NCBI RefSeq assembly: GCF_020921035.1
Contig: NC_063160.1
Location: 23,159,095-23,223,094 of the forward strand
Origin: Rhodamnia argentea
Lineage: Eukaryota; Streptophyta; Magnoliopsida; Myrtales; Myrtaceae
Direction of reading: 5' to 3'
Length of the DNA stretch: 64,000 bases
Every line of letters starts with the position of its first letter. Position 1 is the stretch's first letter. The position numbers were made by a program, and so were the translations under genes. Of this stretch, positions 1 through 11,969 are shown piece by piece. Under the pieces are notes generated by a model. The model did not search any database. It was not told the origin of the DNA and was given only the letters and a program-made list of their open reading frames with translations.

Positions 1-1
1 C

Positions 2-418
2 CAAGCTTGTTCACCTCTTCATGCGGAAGCGAGAGCGCTAGTGGGAGCCTTAAAGTTTTTCGGATCTAGAAGTGGGGAGGAGCTGTACTTGGAAACAGAT
101 CGCAAGGCATTGATTGACGCTGTACTTGAACGAGATGTAATCCCGTGGGAGATTGAGTCGGTGATACGGGAAGCCCGAGCCCATCTTCAGAACTACACAA
201 ACCTCACCGTGGCCCATTGCGGGAGATTTGCTAACCAAGTTGCGGGACGGTTGTCTAAAGCATCGCGTTTGAACTTGCTTCCTGCTTTTTGGTTATGTAA
301 ACCCCCCCAAACCTTATGGGACTTTCTTTGTTGTGATGCCCCTGGGTTGAGTTTACGTTCTGCTAACCCAAGCTGAGAAATAAAGATTACTTGTGTTTCC
401 GACCAAAAAAAAAAAAAA
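2..418 (+). mobile_element. LINE 3' end: RNase H domain and poly(A) tail (5' truncated by window edge)
   Basis: An open frame runs from base 2 to the stop at 374-376. It reads as the C-terminal half of the plant LINE-type RNase H domain (RVT_3 family): an HAEARAL helix, then LETDRKAL with a catalytic Asp, then a GRFANQVAGRLSKAS helix of the kind that ends this fold. The frame closes with a Trp/Asp-rich tail (LWDFLCCDAPG) common at the end of plant L1 ORF2. An AATAAA signal follows the stop and an A-run sits at about 404-418, as expected for a LINE 3' end. The rest of the element lies left of the window. A lone RNase H-like gene is possible, but the A-tail favours a LINE. Confidence 0.72.
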
Positions 419-1161
419 CATAGCCAAGCCTGCCACTGCTACCACTACGGCTTTGATCAAGAAAATTAAAGTAGTATTTCACAAAAATAAATCAAATCTT
501 GTAAGTTTGAGAGATCCAAATACCCTTCGTAAGTCGCGTTTAAGGGCAGCGAACAAGATCTGGATATTGAGAAGACCGTGCCATGCAGTTGAGATTTTCA
601 AAAACATTTATCCTATCTCTAGTTGCACTAAACATGTGATGAGATTTTCCACGATCCGGAGATATTTGGAAGATTTCTAATCCGACCTAATCCTATTTTA
701 TCACCATCTAAATCCGGACGATCAAACGCAATCTTTAGAGCAAACTCAATTGGGATTTCGAGGATAGATAGACAGAGAAATTGCCTTAATCACTCGTAAA
801 ATCAAGGAGTCCGAAAAGGGGAAGGACTCCAACTTACATAATTTCAGCGACAAAGGAATCACCCCAAATTGATCCGAAACATTAGTCACACTTCGAAAAA
901 TCTTGGTGATTGACCACGATTAAAGAAGAACAAAAACGTTGCTTTGCGTGGAAAATGATCAACCCTAGACATCTTTCATCAATGTCCTAACCTTGTGGTG
1001 TCGGCTTTGCTTTCCATGCAATTGAAGATTGTCCATTTCGAGTTCTTGCTATATTATTCTTTTAATTTCGCTTTTTATTAATTATGTCTCCACCGCATTC
1101 ATAACTTGCATAAGCTACATAATCTATAAGTTTAGTTCCCTTTCCTCCTCCACAAGAAACC
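419..1161. other. Gene-free AT-rich spacer with one MITE end
   Basis: No credible coding region. At about 660-735 the sequence ends in GGACGATCAAACGCAAT. This matches the right inverted terminus of the element at 1162-1687 and suggests a truncated relative. Confidence 0.4.
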
Positions 1162-1687
1162 CTGCGTTTGGTCGTCGGGATTTCCGGTCGGGATAGGATT
1201 GGATAGGATAGGATAAGAAATCTAGGGATTTGGTCATATCCTATCCATCATTTGGTGAACTACGGATTTAAAGTCCGATATTCTCATATCCTATCATATC
1301 CCGCATTTGGTAGAAACTGTATATCAATATAAATGACATATATGCCCTATGTGATGCTATGAAATATTCCGATCTTATGACTATAAAAATAATGTTCTCA
1401 TACACAAAAAAAAAACTTGAAAATGTACACATTTTATTAGATTTTCAAACCTCTTTGCAAAAAAAAATAAATAAAATGAAAATAGAAACAAATGAGACAA
1501 GAAAGTTAGCTTTTATATGATGGATAAGAGAAATCCTATCCGACCTTATCCCCCCCCCTCCCCTAAGATTTTTTTATCCGGGTTATATCCCCTTATATCC
1601 GACATTATACTATCCGGGACACCTACCAAACACGGGATAGGATAAAACATATCCTATCCCGAGTTTTATACGGACGACCAAACGCAG
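1162..1687. mobile_element. Non-autonomous TIR element (MITE)
   Basis: The ends are perfect 15-bp inverted repeats, CTGCGTTTGGTCGTC at 1162-1176 and its complement at 1673-1687. Subterminal blocks of a GGATAGGATA-type motif repeat in both orientations just inside each end. The interior is AT-rich with no coding capacity. Length and termini suit a hAT- or Harbinger-derived MITE. No target duplication is clear, so the superfamily is undecided. Related right ends occur near 660-735 and 17700-17795. Confidence 0.72.
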
Positions 1688-3450
1688 CCTAAATGAAAAA
1701 AGTTTGAGTTAAAAGAACAAGAAAAAGGTAAAAAAGATAGTTTAGGGTAAAGGGTTTGCTAACCCCTCAATTTAACCAGTGAAGTTACATCACAATATCT
1801 AAGTTCTTGAAAACATTTTCGTAGCAAAAAAGAAAAAAGAAAACCGGGGTCCCAAAATGCGTAAATTCATTGGATTTTTTTTAATGCCTCACTGGGGCTT
1901 ACAATGCGACTAGACGTTGGTATAAAAGGGAGTGAAATAATAAATGAGTAGATGTTCGCTACTAATCAACATTGGATTACACAAATAGATCAAGGGTATT
2001 ATAATGCGAGTTTGCAATCCTAGGTCACGATCTTTGCGACGTTTATGCTGTGCTCATTGTAATTGATGTTTATCGTAGACACCCTATAAAATTGCACCTA
2101 ATTGACAAATCGGTTAGAGCAAGTCGGAAGCGATTTTGAAATTTCAAAAGGAGTAATCAAGATTCACCGAATATCGATGGAGAAGGGGCTAAAGCACTTA
2201 ATAGGAAGACATATTCCTGTACGTTTTTCCAAGGACGATGGGCAGCTGAACGTCATCTGCACAAAAGTAATTTTAATAATTGCTCGTGAACTTTGGTAAT
2301 TTTCTTCTTCTTCTTCTTCTTCTTCTTTTTGACTTTTTTCCAGGCAGGCTCGAATCAATTCGGTGAAGTTGGACCGTGACAACAATATTAGGGCCGGCCT
2401 TGTAAAAATTAGGATTCTCTTTTATCTTTGGTTTTAGGGGACTGGGCCATAGTGCGGATCGGGCTGAGCCCAGTCCGATCGAGCCCAAGTCAATTAGACC
2501 ATTTCGGTCTTCACCGGGTCGGGCTCAAGAACCCGGCCCAGGTCCTTCTATCAGATAGAAAATAGAAAAAGTAATAAAATATTAAAAAAAACAAAAATTT
2601 GGGTTTTAGGGTTAAAGTTAGCTTATTTCGTTTATTTAACATCCCTTTAGTTTGGGAGTTTTAGTGTACACGTCTAGTTTGGTCTAGGAAAATTAATCCT
2701 TCGGAAAAGAAATTGAAACTTGAATTGATCTTGGATCACGTTACGTGGGAGCTTATAACATGGCCATGTATATTCTTCGCCTGACGTGTGTATCGGGTAT
2801 TAATCTCCCGTACCTTTATTTAAATGCTTTCAATTACTTGGATGTTTCATTCCAGCGCCGCATTTCAACACATTTCTCGTTAATTTCTTTTCCGAATTAG
2901 GTTAGGACTAGTTCGGACGGTAACGAAAGCGCACCGATAGATAAACAACAAACTAGCTTAGCGGTGCTGAAAGGACGCTAATAGACATTAGCGTTATCAA
3001 GTGCCCGAGTTTTGCTGATTTGGGTCTTTGTGATGGGACTGTGTTTTCTCCAATAAGAGCCAAAGTGCTACAATCAAGCACTTATGTTCGAGTGGTAAAA
3101 AATATCGCATCTTGAAGACATCCGATCCGAGAGATTTGATCGGCCAACCAATTCAAATAACATCTCACCCTTCTTTACCTCGCACCCCTCCGATCTTACT
3201 TGATGCACGTGAGCAAGGTGGTGCACGTGCATCCGTGTTGAAAGTCACCCGATTCAAGAGTATAAATGACTAAAAATATTGCAAGGTTTAGTTAAATTAA
3301 ATATTAGAGAGCACCCTTTCTTTTTTTCTTTTCTTTTTTTCCGTTAAAGTTAACCCAAATGAGATCAGTCGTTACATTGTCTTTTGTACAGTTTTGTACA
3401 CTTGATTAAATTTTTGCTTTTACAAGATGCTAAAAAATGTTGGAGCAGGT
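1688..3450. other. Gene-free spacer
   Basis: Mostly AT-rich with no supported gene. It holds a CTT microsatellite at about 2302-2330. A GC-rich patch at about 2436-2545, built of GGGCT/CCCGG words on both strands, looks like the middle of an old short transposon. Confidence 0.4.
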
Positions 3451-5047
3451 TCATCCACACACATCGTCAATCGAGGACTTGGATGGCTCTCAAACCTCCT
3501 CCGGGTTCCTTTGGCAGCTGGAATTGTGAAGCGAAGTAATCACGGCGGGTGGTACGACGGTGAATGACCGGACGGCATTTTGCGGTTCAGACACCACATC
3601 CGACCGAACTATCCGTCATCGCGACCGTTTTCAAGTTGAGGTGAGAGCAACCCAGTGATGTTGTGGATGAGATGAGGAAATCCTTGATCCACAGCTATGT
3701 CTAGTCATTTCATAGGTCGTTCTCGAGTTTAAAAGTTGGGCGTCATATGAACATTAGAAACTACATGGACTGATGGCCGAGATACGGAAGGCAAAAAAAA
3801 ATTCTGCTCCGATTTCGACCACCCGACCGTGATCTATTAGAAGCATAGGCAGTATCCAATTTGAATCCCCTAGCCTTACGACACCAGTTCAACAATTTCA
3901 CATCCTCCATGCACGCATCTTCCATCTTCTTCCACGAGACGAGACTTCAGAAACTCCATCACCCAGCATCTGATGTAGATCATCATCAAATTGGCCAACT
4001 CATTTGCATGCTTGCTTCGAGGTAGAAAAAGGAAGAACATGTATTGACCAACATCGTAAAATAAATCACTATGGAATCTCGAGAAACGAAGGGCTTTTAT
4101 TCTTATGAAAAGAGTTTATTCTTACCGTTGGGATTTTGAACTCTAAGTCCCATAAGAGGTGAATGAGAGTGAAGGATGGAGAGTCCCACATAGCCCGCTT
4201 CGTGATCTGCTCCATCGAATTGAGTGCTGATGGATGCTTAATCTGCGTTAATCTGGAGAAATTGCAAGTAACCAAGACGAATTAGAGCAAATGGCATGCC
4301 GTAGCGTGCTTAGCACGTCATTAAAATCTTAGGAATATCGAATAGGATACCTTCCAAGAAGCAATAGGCAATCTCGGCATCATGTAAAGCAAACTTCATC
4401 AACACAAATAACCTTTCATAAGCTTTTTACGAGGAGGAGACGGGGCCTCATCTAGCTTTTGAATGCCTAGTCTTGTCTCGTTAATGGGTGCAGGATCGGC
4501 AAGAGGAGGAGATGAATGAGCAGACTCAAGTTGAGTTCCTATTGAATCAAGAACACAAGCGCTACCAGGACAACATACAGTACTTGATCGAGCTGCCAGT
4601 TTCCGGCGATTGCACTTTTAAGAGCGACTTATAATCTACAACGGAATATGCTTTATCCGACCCTCTTGTCGATGAAAAACCAACATCTTCAGAGTTTTCT
4701 TGTCGCTGCTGTTGGGAGTGCAGTCCATTAAGGGATGAGTTCCTGAGATCTGGTCATGAATATAAAACACGAACATTCGGCAAGAAAGCTAGAATCAACA
4801 CGAAACGAGACAGGTCGCTTTTATGCCAAAAGTACCTTCCCATTTCCAAACCGCTGCATTTATAGCGGATAATTCATCGAAACGTTTGAGCAAAAACGAC
4901 CATGAGATGCCACCAGGCACAAAAATGGAGGAAAACAAACAAGAAAATGTGCAAAACATCGACCTTCTTGCCCACTTTCAGGCTACACGGCAAAAAAACG
5001 AAGATTCTTTGCATGAGAAAACTGCCACCACCATACTCGGCCGCTAG
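3451..5047 (+). other. Unrecognised coding-like tracts, possible gene or gene relic
   Basis: Three plus-strand tracts look protein-coding but match nothing I recognise. One at about 3452-3583 follows a CAG acceptor-like site and is open until TGA. One at about 4493-4632 follows GGTGCAG and is rich in E, Q and N (for example NEQTQVEFLLNQEHKRY). A third, with ATG at 4823 and stop at 5045-5047, is a hydrophilic K/E/N-rich end (MPKVPSHFQTA to TTILGR). The minus strand of 4406-4615 is also open, which weakens the case. No exon chain could be joined confidently. It may be a decayed gene, a non-coding transcript, or the 3' exons of a real gene. Confidence 0.28.
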
Positions 5048-6777
5048 GACACTTTAAATCCTCCATCTACTGTCAACTGATCTTGGTCGCTAGTGAAAAT
5101 TAACCAGGCCAGTTTATGGCATGTGCCGTTCCAGGTCTGCGTCCATCTGCAGATGGCATGTGGCCAAGGCAGGACTAAACATTTCAGGATTGATTGGGTT
5201 TAATGGCAGACCTCGTCCTTTAGCATGGAGCTATGTGAAGCATAGAAGCCAACTTCCGCATAGCAAAGTTTATACACAATGCTGGTCAAATGATTCGAGA
5301 TGCTTAATCAGGAAATTTAACAAGATAACAAGCGCTTATATCAGCTGTATGGACTGATGTCCCTTTTTTGCTTATCTATCAGAATAATACAAGGTAAAAT
5401 CTACGGTCCATTACCGTCTTAATAGTAAACAACAGGAACTCAAAACAATTGAAACAAAAGCTTATCACTAATCTCCATTTGTAAAGGATCGGAGCTGCGT
5501 TCAGATCGAGCGAAAAGAAGAACCGATCAACATGAATCCCACCAAACTGCTTCCAGAACCTAACTTTCTCTTCTTGTCTCTTGTACAATCTATACAGAGA
5601 ACGCCCCCATAAATCATAGAAAAGGTCGAGCTGTTTCCACAACTTTTTCGTCTCGACAATCCTCTAAGCTCTCTTCTCATAGCATTTTGAACAAATTCAA
5701 ATGGACCGAAACGCCATCCGGCCACCAAAACAAGCTCAACATAGTCATTGAACAGTACACTCCGGTCACAATTGCTGTGATGCAAGACAACGCGTGTCCG
5801 GAATTGGGCGGCCCTTCCTAGCGATTGAAGTCAACCGGGGGACCTCCCTATTGACATAAAGTCAAAAGTGTTCCGTGACCATCTAAGGCAATGACCCTAT
5901 GACCAATCCAATAAGTTTTGGAGGGTCAGCGAGTTGCCATTACAAACTATTGGCCCGTAAAACATAAAACAACCGACTGATGGGTTAGGTTTCGTTGAAA
6001 TATCTAGCATGGCCCGACCACGAGGTTTATATGCTTTACAGTCTCTCTCCGCCGGTTATATCGAACTTTTAGGTCGGACATTTCAATACGGCACCGGAGT
6101 CGAGTTCCGCCTCTCCCATTTCGCGTGCATGTCCAGCCTGTTTAAATTCTTCGAGGGCTAAATTTTCTAATACGGCATTGTAATCGGGTATGCACGGAAG
6201 AACCGATGTTGAGATAAAGCAAGAAGAATCTCAATCGCCGCAGTTAGATTAGCAAAACCATATGAGGCATAAACGTTGGTTAGCATCAAGCTCAATTAAT
6301 CCTACTCTAGGGTAATGGATGTAGGTACTTGCTATGGATTGGTTGGGGGGATGCATTAAATTATTAACCAAAATGAGGAGAATCTCTAAAGTGAATCGCA
6401 TGCCCAAAAGAGTTGGGTCCAAAATCCTTCCCACCAATCTCCCCCGACCCCAGAAAAAAATCAGAAACCTCATAACTATAGTTAGTATATACCGTATTTA
6501 GACACATCAAAAACGTATCTTTATACGTTGCTGGTGCATTACATCCTCTCAGTTTTTTTTTTTCCTCCTTTACTCTCTCTCTCTCTCTCTCTCTCTTCTC
6601 ACTACCTAATAAGGCCATGCGGATCAATCATCCCCCTTATGACCCTCGTTCCCTCCTCCGAATGCACTTAAAGAACCTCGAAAACTACAGCTCGTCCTCC
6701 CTGATCGTCCGTCCCCAACAGGCCCCCCCACCATCGAACCCATTTGATTTTGATTTTTGATTTGGATTGATTGATTG
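5048..6777. other. Spacer upstream of the DUF579 gene
   Basis: No recognisable gene; short open frames at 5379-5785 on the minus strand match no family known to me. A CT microsatellite at about 6573-6596 lies some 180 bp upstream of the next gene's first ATG and may fall in its promoter or 5' leader. Confidence 0.4.
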
Positions 6778-7727
6778 ATGAATCCCCGCAAACTCGACAA
6801 CCCGGAAGAGAGCCGACTCTCTTACGTTAACGCCAGTATTCCATTTATGTTTGATGAGAACGGAGTCGACATGAGGAAACGCCATCTCGACTCCGACGTC
6901 AAGGCCCGTCGCACCCCTCCCATCAAGGGCTGGCTCCTCGCCTCCTTGCTCGTCACCGTCGCCCTCCTTTTCCTTCTCTCCGCCACCGCCCTCGTCACCC
7001 CGGGGAGGAGCGTGGCGTCGTCCTCCTCCTCCGCTGCCTTGACCTACGTCCCGACGCCGACGCAGCTCCAGGCGATCCTCCACTACGCCACCTCGCGCGT
7101 GGTCCCGCAGCAGTCCCTCGCGGAGATCAGCCTCTCCTTCAACGTCCTCCGGGAGGCCTCCCCCTGCAACTTCCTCGTCTTCGGCCTCGGCCACGACTCC
7201 CTCATGTGGGCCGCCCTCAACCCGCGCGGCACCACCGTGTTCCTCGAGGAGGGCGAGTCGTGGATCCGGTCCGTGCTCGCCAAGGCCCCGGCCCTGCAGG
7301 CGTACCACGTGCAGTACCCGACCCGGCTCGCCGAGGCCGACGAGCTCATGGCCACGTACAGGAAGGAGCGGGACTGCATGCCCGGGCGCGCCCGGCTGGG
7401 GAGGGAGAGCCGGTGCCGGCTGGCGCTGCCGGGGCTGCCGGAGGAGGTGCGGCACAAGCAGTGGGACGTGATCATGATCGACGCACCGAGGGGGTACTTC
7501 GCCGAGGCGCCGGGGAGGATGGGGGCGATATTCACGGCGGCTGTGATGGCGAGGGGGCGGGTGGGGGAGGGGTGACGCACGTGTTCCTGCACGACGTGAA
7601 CCGGCGGGTGGAGAGGGCGTACGCGAAGGAGTTCCTGTGCATGAAGTACAAGGTGGAGGGCGTGGGGAGGCTTTGGCATTTCGAGATCCCGCCGTCCCAT
7701 AACGCGAACGCCTCACGATTCTGTTGA
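6778..7727 (+). CDS. DUF579 glycan O-methyltransferase-like (arabinogalactan methyltransferase type), one frameshift
   Basis: Type II Golgi methyltransferase of the DUF579 family, which uses S-adenosylmethionine to 4-O-methylate glucuronic acid on wall glycans. A transmembrane helix (GWLLASLLVTVALLFLL) follows a basic tail. Next come TPTQLQAILHYATSRVVPQQSL, NFLVFGLGHDSLMW (cofactor loop), TVFLEEG, WDVIMIDAPRGY and EAPGRMGAIFTAAVMAR. After base 7560 the frame changes and continues as VTHVFLHDVNRRVE to the stop at 7725-7727 (SRFC). The closest family memory is AGM1/AGM2 (arabinogalactan methyltransferases) rather than GXM or IRX15. The break fits loss of one G in the G-rich run at 7552-7574; read as it stands, the protein ends at 7575 and loses about 50 residues. 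ATG 6778 is the first in frame, but ATG 6871, just before the helix, is more family-like. Intronless and very GC-rich. Confidence 0.85.
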
Positions 7728-7859
7728 GGACGACTTTATTATCCTCTTCTTCTTCTTTTTTTTCTTCCAAGTTTTGGTATCGTCGTCTTCTTGTTGTTGC
7801 ACCATATCGTGGAGAACTTGTGTAGAGAAGAAATCTTACGAAAAATTTAAAAATAAAAT

Positions 7860-7864
7860 AAAAA
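7860..7864 (-). terminator. Pol III terminator of tRNA-Leu
   Basis: A run of five T on the minus strand begins 8 bases past the tRNA 3' end. That is the usual RNA polymerase III stop signal. Confidence 0.6.
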
Positions 7865-7872
7865 CTGAAGTG

Positions 7873-7880
7873 TGTTGAGA

Positions 7881-7913
<33 letters not shown>

Positions 7914-7953
7914 ACCTTAATCTGGCGCCTTAGACCAACTCGGCCATCTCAAC
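7873..7953 (-). tRNA. tRNA-Leu (anticodon AAG)
   Basis: The 81-base cloverleaf on the minus strand has acceptor arm GTTGAGA pairing with TCTCAAC and discriminator A. The D arm contains TGGCCGAGTTGG (A box), and the anticodon stem CCAGA/TCTGG encloses loop TTAAGGT, giving anticodon AAG. A long variable arm (GTCCGAAAGGGC) marks a class II leucine tRNA. The T arm is GTGGGTTCAAATCCCAC (B box). No intron. CCA is not encoded, as normal for a nuclear gene. Confidence 0.97.
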
Positions 7954-8770
7954 CTTATTGACAGGGGATTTTCTTTTAATATTTTAACTATGAAATCATA
8001 TCACCTTTTGGTCGCGACAGAACCACTGAAGGGGTGACATCTTATGTGCACTGGTTAACCACGAGCGTCGACGTGCCGCTCCCGGTCCTGTAGAACTCGT
8101 CTCGAGCTGGCGCATAGGGCAAAGTACCTAGTTGATACTGCTGCTGCTAGACTAATTGGATCGATCTGGTCGGAATATCTACCCTACAAATCCGGACCTT
8201 GTTATAACGATGTGTGACCCAGAGAAGCCAACTCACCAATCTCAATCAAACAGATTTGCAACTCAAAACTCATTTATGTGGTGGATTGTGATTCTCTGAT
8301 GGAAGACAAACTAACTTTCGGGGATGGCAACATGGATCCTGTTATGCTTCTCACCAAGAATACATGTTGCTCTGGATGTAATAGTGCTCGAGTTCTCTCT
8401 TCATAGTATCCGCCAACCAACTTAACACCACCCGTAACACGAGTAATAATTTCTTAACCATGATATCCAGCTACAAGGTCTTAGTCAAATGCACATGGCG
8501 GTGCCATGGTTAACAAGCAAGTCTAACAATTAACTCATCGGAACATCGGTCGCCCGGTTGCTTGAGGTGGCAATTTGAACCAGAAGAACAGCACTAGAAC
8601 CAGACAAAGCAAACCAAGCAGCACTGGAGCGGATTGACAATCTTTGTGCGGTTCACCTCAACTTGCTCCCCTGTTGATCCAGTAGAAAAAAAATCATCAA
8701 AAAAGAAAGTTAAGGAAAGGAAAGAAGCTTGCAAAATAGCACACCGCACATGCTATTAAATCAGGTCCAA
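7954..8770. other. Spacer between tRNA-Leu and the unknown gene
   Basis: No gene seen. The right part probably includes the 3' UTR of the minus-strand gene that ends at 8771. Confidence 0.4.
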
Positions 8771-11685
8771 TCATTTCACTGGATTGTACCTTGGCGTAAA
8801 TAGAGGCGATACCCTCCTTCGGACAGTTTCTTGAATTTGTTCTGGTGACAATACTGATGCTTCGCCGTCAAAATTTGCATTTTCTATCTGCTGCCGCAGC
8901 TGTTAGATCAAACTAATAGTGAGCTTCTAGGAAGGGCATATCGGGGATATGCACGGACTTATTAAGTGAGAAAACAAGGAGAATAAGAACCCTAAAAGTA
9001 TTTTCTGGTTTTGATGTGAGAAATCACAGAAAGCAATTATCACACGGCAAACTCATGCTCACAGTAATAAGTCATGCGTAAGACATTTGTTCTTGGAACT
9101 GATTTTGCTAGACCACGTAAACAGCATAACAATGAAAATGGAGAAAATTATGAGCGCTTCACTCCAGCTCTTTCCCTGATTGGCCTTGAGAATATCCCTC
9201 CCAGCTCTTTTCTTTTAGGTGATACTATGAAGTAGGTTCTGGGTATGTCTATAGAGTGATTTGATCTGGTTATGCATCGCATATATCAGGTTAATGTAGA
9301 TGATCCGTGATAAAGCATAAATGAACAGAGAGCACTATACAATTATTTACCTTATCAAGGATTGCTGACTGATCGTCAAGGTTAAATTGGCGCATGTACT
9401 TTAGCATCTCCATTTGCTGCAAGGTAGATTCATACTTTTTTCATCAATGAATAACTTCAATGAGATTGAACCACAAGTTTTCGAATTACAACCTGTTCCT
9501 GCAGTTTCTGCTGATAAAGCATTCTTTCTGAAAATTCATCTTGCCCAAATTCAGCCTCATCACAAGCCTCTTCTTCCCTGCCCCATAAACAGAGTCTTAC
9601 CAACCATGTTTTCCCTATCAGAGACGCAAGACAAACACCTTTTCATCACTAGAATCTTCCTTCTCTATCATGAGCTTTATAGTTGCTTCAGTTAGCAATC
9701 TTTTTAGCAGTACAATGCAGTAGCGATAACTATAATCTCTTTGCTTTTCACTTTGAATATGTACAAAGTAACAATGGAACAAGAGTTAATGGTGGCAACT
9801 TCTTTCTGACTTCATGCCTAACGTGTCCAGATTAAAATAAAACTGAACAACACTGCTCATAAACACCAGGCACGCGTAATTGGTGATCCAGCACCTTGGG
9901 GAATGCTGCAATATCATACGTTCCCAATGTGTGTGCATGGGTCTTGCGCACAGGGAGAGAGAGAGAGAGAGAGAGATTACTTTGCAACAAATTTATAGAA
10001 GCGAATCATCAAATCCTGGTCATTCTCATAAACCATGTTTACTCTTCCCAAGCATGCTATGCCAAATCTTGGTTCTGCAAGAGAAAGGCAGCACATGATT
10101 CCCAAGTTACGACAGTGAAGCACAACTTCTGCGCTTCATTAAGCTGCTTATGTCACATCCTTCACATATCTTGTGCATCAGTGCAAGAGAAATAAATTCA
10201 AACAACATTGACCCTGAACTATGTCAAGTTCCTCGCTAACAAATTTCAGCTCCAGGCTTCAGAGAAAGGCAATAGTATCAAAATAAACTCCACGCAAACT
10301 TTTGCAGGATAAGAATCAGACTCATGATAAAAATAAATGAGCTCACTATAGCCGCTTATTTTTGCAATTCTAAGATTACTTCCCAGAAAATTTGGAAGAG
10401 AAATGCAGTGAAGGACTTAAGCACTAAAATATAATCATGTTGAGAGTAAATCCAAGAATAAACTTGAAGAGAGAAAACTAATTTGTTCATCTAGAGAAAA
10501 CTAATTTGTTTGATCTAGACACAGGAACATATTTCAAGTTTAGACCATATATGTATTTCCAGAGCTAGCTGTCCTTTAGTCCAATCATAAGCATCCGAAA
10601 CCTTTGCAAATTAAAGAATGAAAATGACCAAAGATCATGTTTCCAGTAATCTCACCGACACCCATCTCCTGAAATATTTCTTCTTGGATTTCCGTAGTCA
10701 CAGCAACAGCTTCCTGCAGATTGCAATGTACGCCAGGTTATACACAAACATAGCACCATCACTTCGCAACAGATCACATTCAAAATAGCATCTGCAGACA
10801 ATCTGATTTTGGTAGTAAATCAAAGTTCATAACACGGTGTAGGTAGCAACAAGAAGCTTCTCGAGCAATTTGTCAAGTTCTACAATGGATCCCACATGCA
10901 ATATCACCTTGAGCTCATTAAAGCATCTACAATAGCACCGCAACCTTCTAAGCAAAAATTAACGGCAATCTTTCTACATTCATTTCGTAAAAGTACGTCC
11001 TGATGACACATTTGTGGGAGTAAAATCCCACTTGCATAGAATGACGAATTAGATGAAGAAAACGAGAACAGTTATATTTAGCAAGAAGATCCGAAAGATT
11101 GAACAGTTGAATCTTTGGATGTGTTCATTTTACAAAAGATACATATTAGCCGTCAGTCTGAAGCTAGCATAGTTAGTAAAAGGAACAGGGAAGGTTAACT
11201 TTGAAGAGATGTCCTTAAGACAACAAAATATCAGACAATGATAGATGCCCACATTTCACCATGGACAGAAACTAGAATATCCTCCTGCCTGAGGTTAGTT
11301 AGAATAACACCAGTATACTAGATGTCCAACCAGAACACGATTTCCCCATTCTGGGGACAAATTAAAACTTAAATCACCAGCTGAAACGGGGAAAATCTGT
11401 AGCTCAGCACAAGGTCCACAATGAATGCACGTCTCGCGTTGAAGATTGAACAAAATTGGTCACGTCAAGCACAAACGCGAACATCAGCCTAAAATACTGA
11501 TGCCCGAGAGTTCGATTTGGATAGCTCGAACAACATTGCACAAGAAAAAAGCCCATTCCTTTGGAGTCTTGCCGAGAAATCGAGATAAATGTGGGCATGT
11601 AGATGAGCATCCAGAAAGCAACTCCTGACTAACAGCAACAAGCCATTCGAACAAGTAGTCCATCCAACTAAATCTAGGCAAATGC

Positions 11686-11721
<36 letters not shown>

Positions 11722-11969
11722 ACCTGTTTATCCTGCACAGCATCCGAAATCCGTTTCTTAACATCTGCAAGCATGAGAGAGAGAGAGAGAGAGAGAGGGC
11801 TCATGAAACGGGAAACTCGAACTCCAGGAAAAGCAAGGAGAGAGAGAGAGAGAGAGAGAAGCTCGAGTGAGTTACCAGGCAGAGAAGCGAGGAAAGAGAA
11901 GCGGTGGAAGAGATGAAGAAGCTGGTCCTTGGACAGCATTCCCCGACTCCCAGAGGACGCCATTGCCAT
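8771..11969 (-). CDS. Conserved plant protein of unknown function, seven exons
   Basis: Exons on the minus strand: 11876-11969, 11724-11764, 10656-10713, 9981-10074, 9493-9577, 9351-9416, 8771-8899. All junctions are GT-AG and in frame; total 567 nt, 188 residues. It starts MAMASSGSRGMLSKDQLL, with a HLFHRFSFLASLP helix, then EAVAVTTEIQEEIFQEMG, a compact core PRFGIACLGRVNMVYEND followed by LMIRFYKFVAKEEEACDEAE, a helical Q/K/E stretch (LYQQKLQEQQMEMLKYM) likely to form a coiled coil, and a conserved end (SVLSPEQIQETVRRRVSP). I recall this as a small single-copy plant family without an assigned function. There is no signal peptide or membrane segment. CT-repeat tracts sit in introns 1, 2 and 4. 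The acceptor of exon 7 could instead be 9 nt downstream, also in frame. It lies next to RNR2, in the place expected for At3g27050 if synteny holds. Confidence 0.88.
9954..9976. repeat. (GA)n microsatellite in intron 4 at the splice donor
   Basis: On the gene strand this is a CT tract that begins five bases after the intron 4 donor at 9979-9980. Confidence 0.85.
11689..11859. repeat. Three (GA)n microsatellites in introns 1 and 2
   Basis: Pure GA runs at about 11690-11719, 11775-11797 and 11839-11859 read as CT on the gene strand. The first abuts the intron 2 donor (GTAACTCTCT). The other two lie inside intron 1, which is only 111 bp long. Confidence 0.88.

Noticed and set aside
6685-7770. 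361-codon minus-strand frame across the DUF579 gene
   Set aside because: Pro/Arg/Gly/His-rich antisense shadow of a GC-rich coding region with clear family motifs on the plus strand.
11484-11969. 161-codon uninterrupted minus-strand frame from the unknown gene's start
   Set aside because: It reads through introns 1 and 2, giving Leu-Ser repeats from the CT tracts; the spliced form restores the conserved protein.
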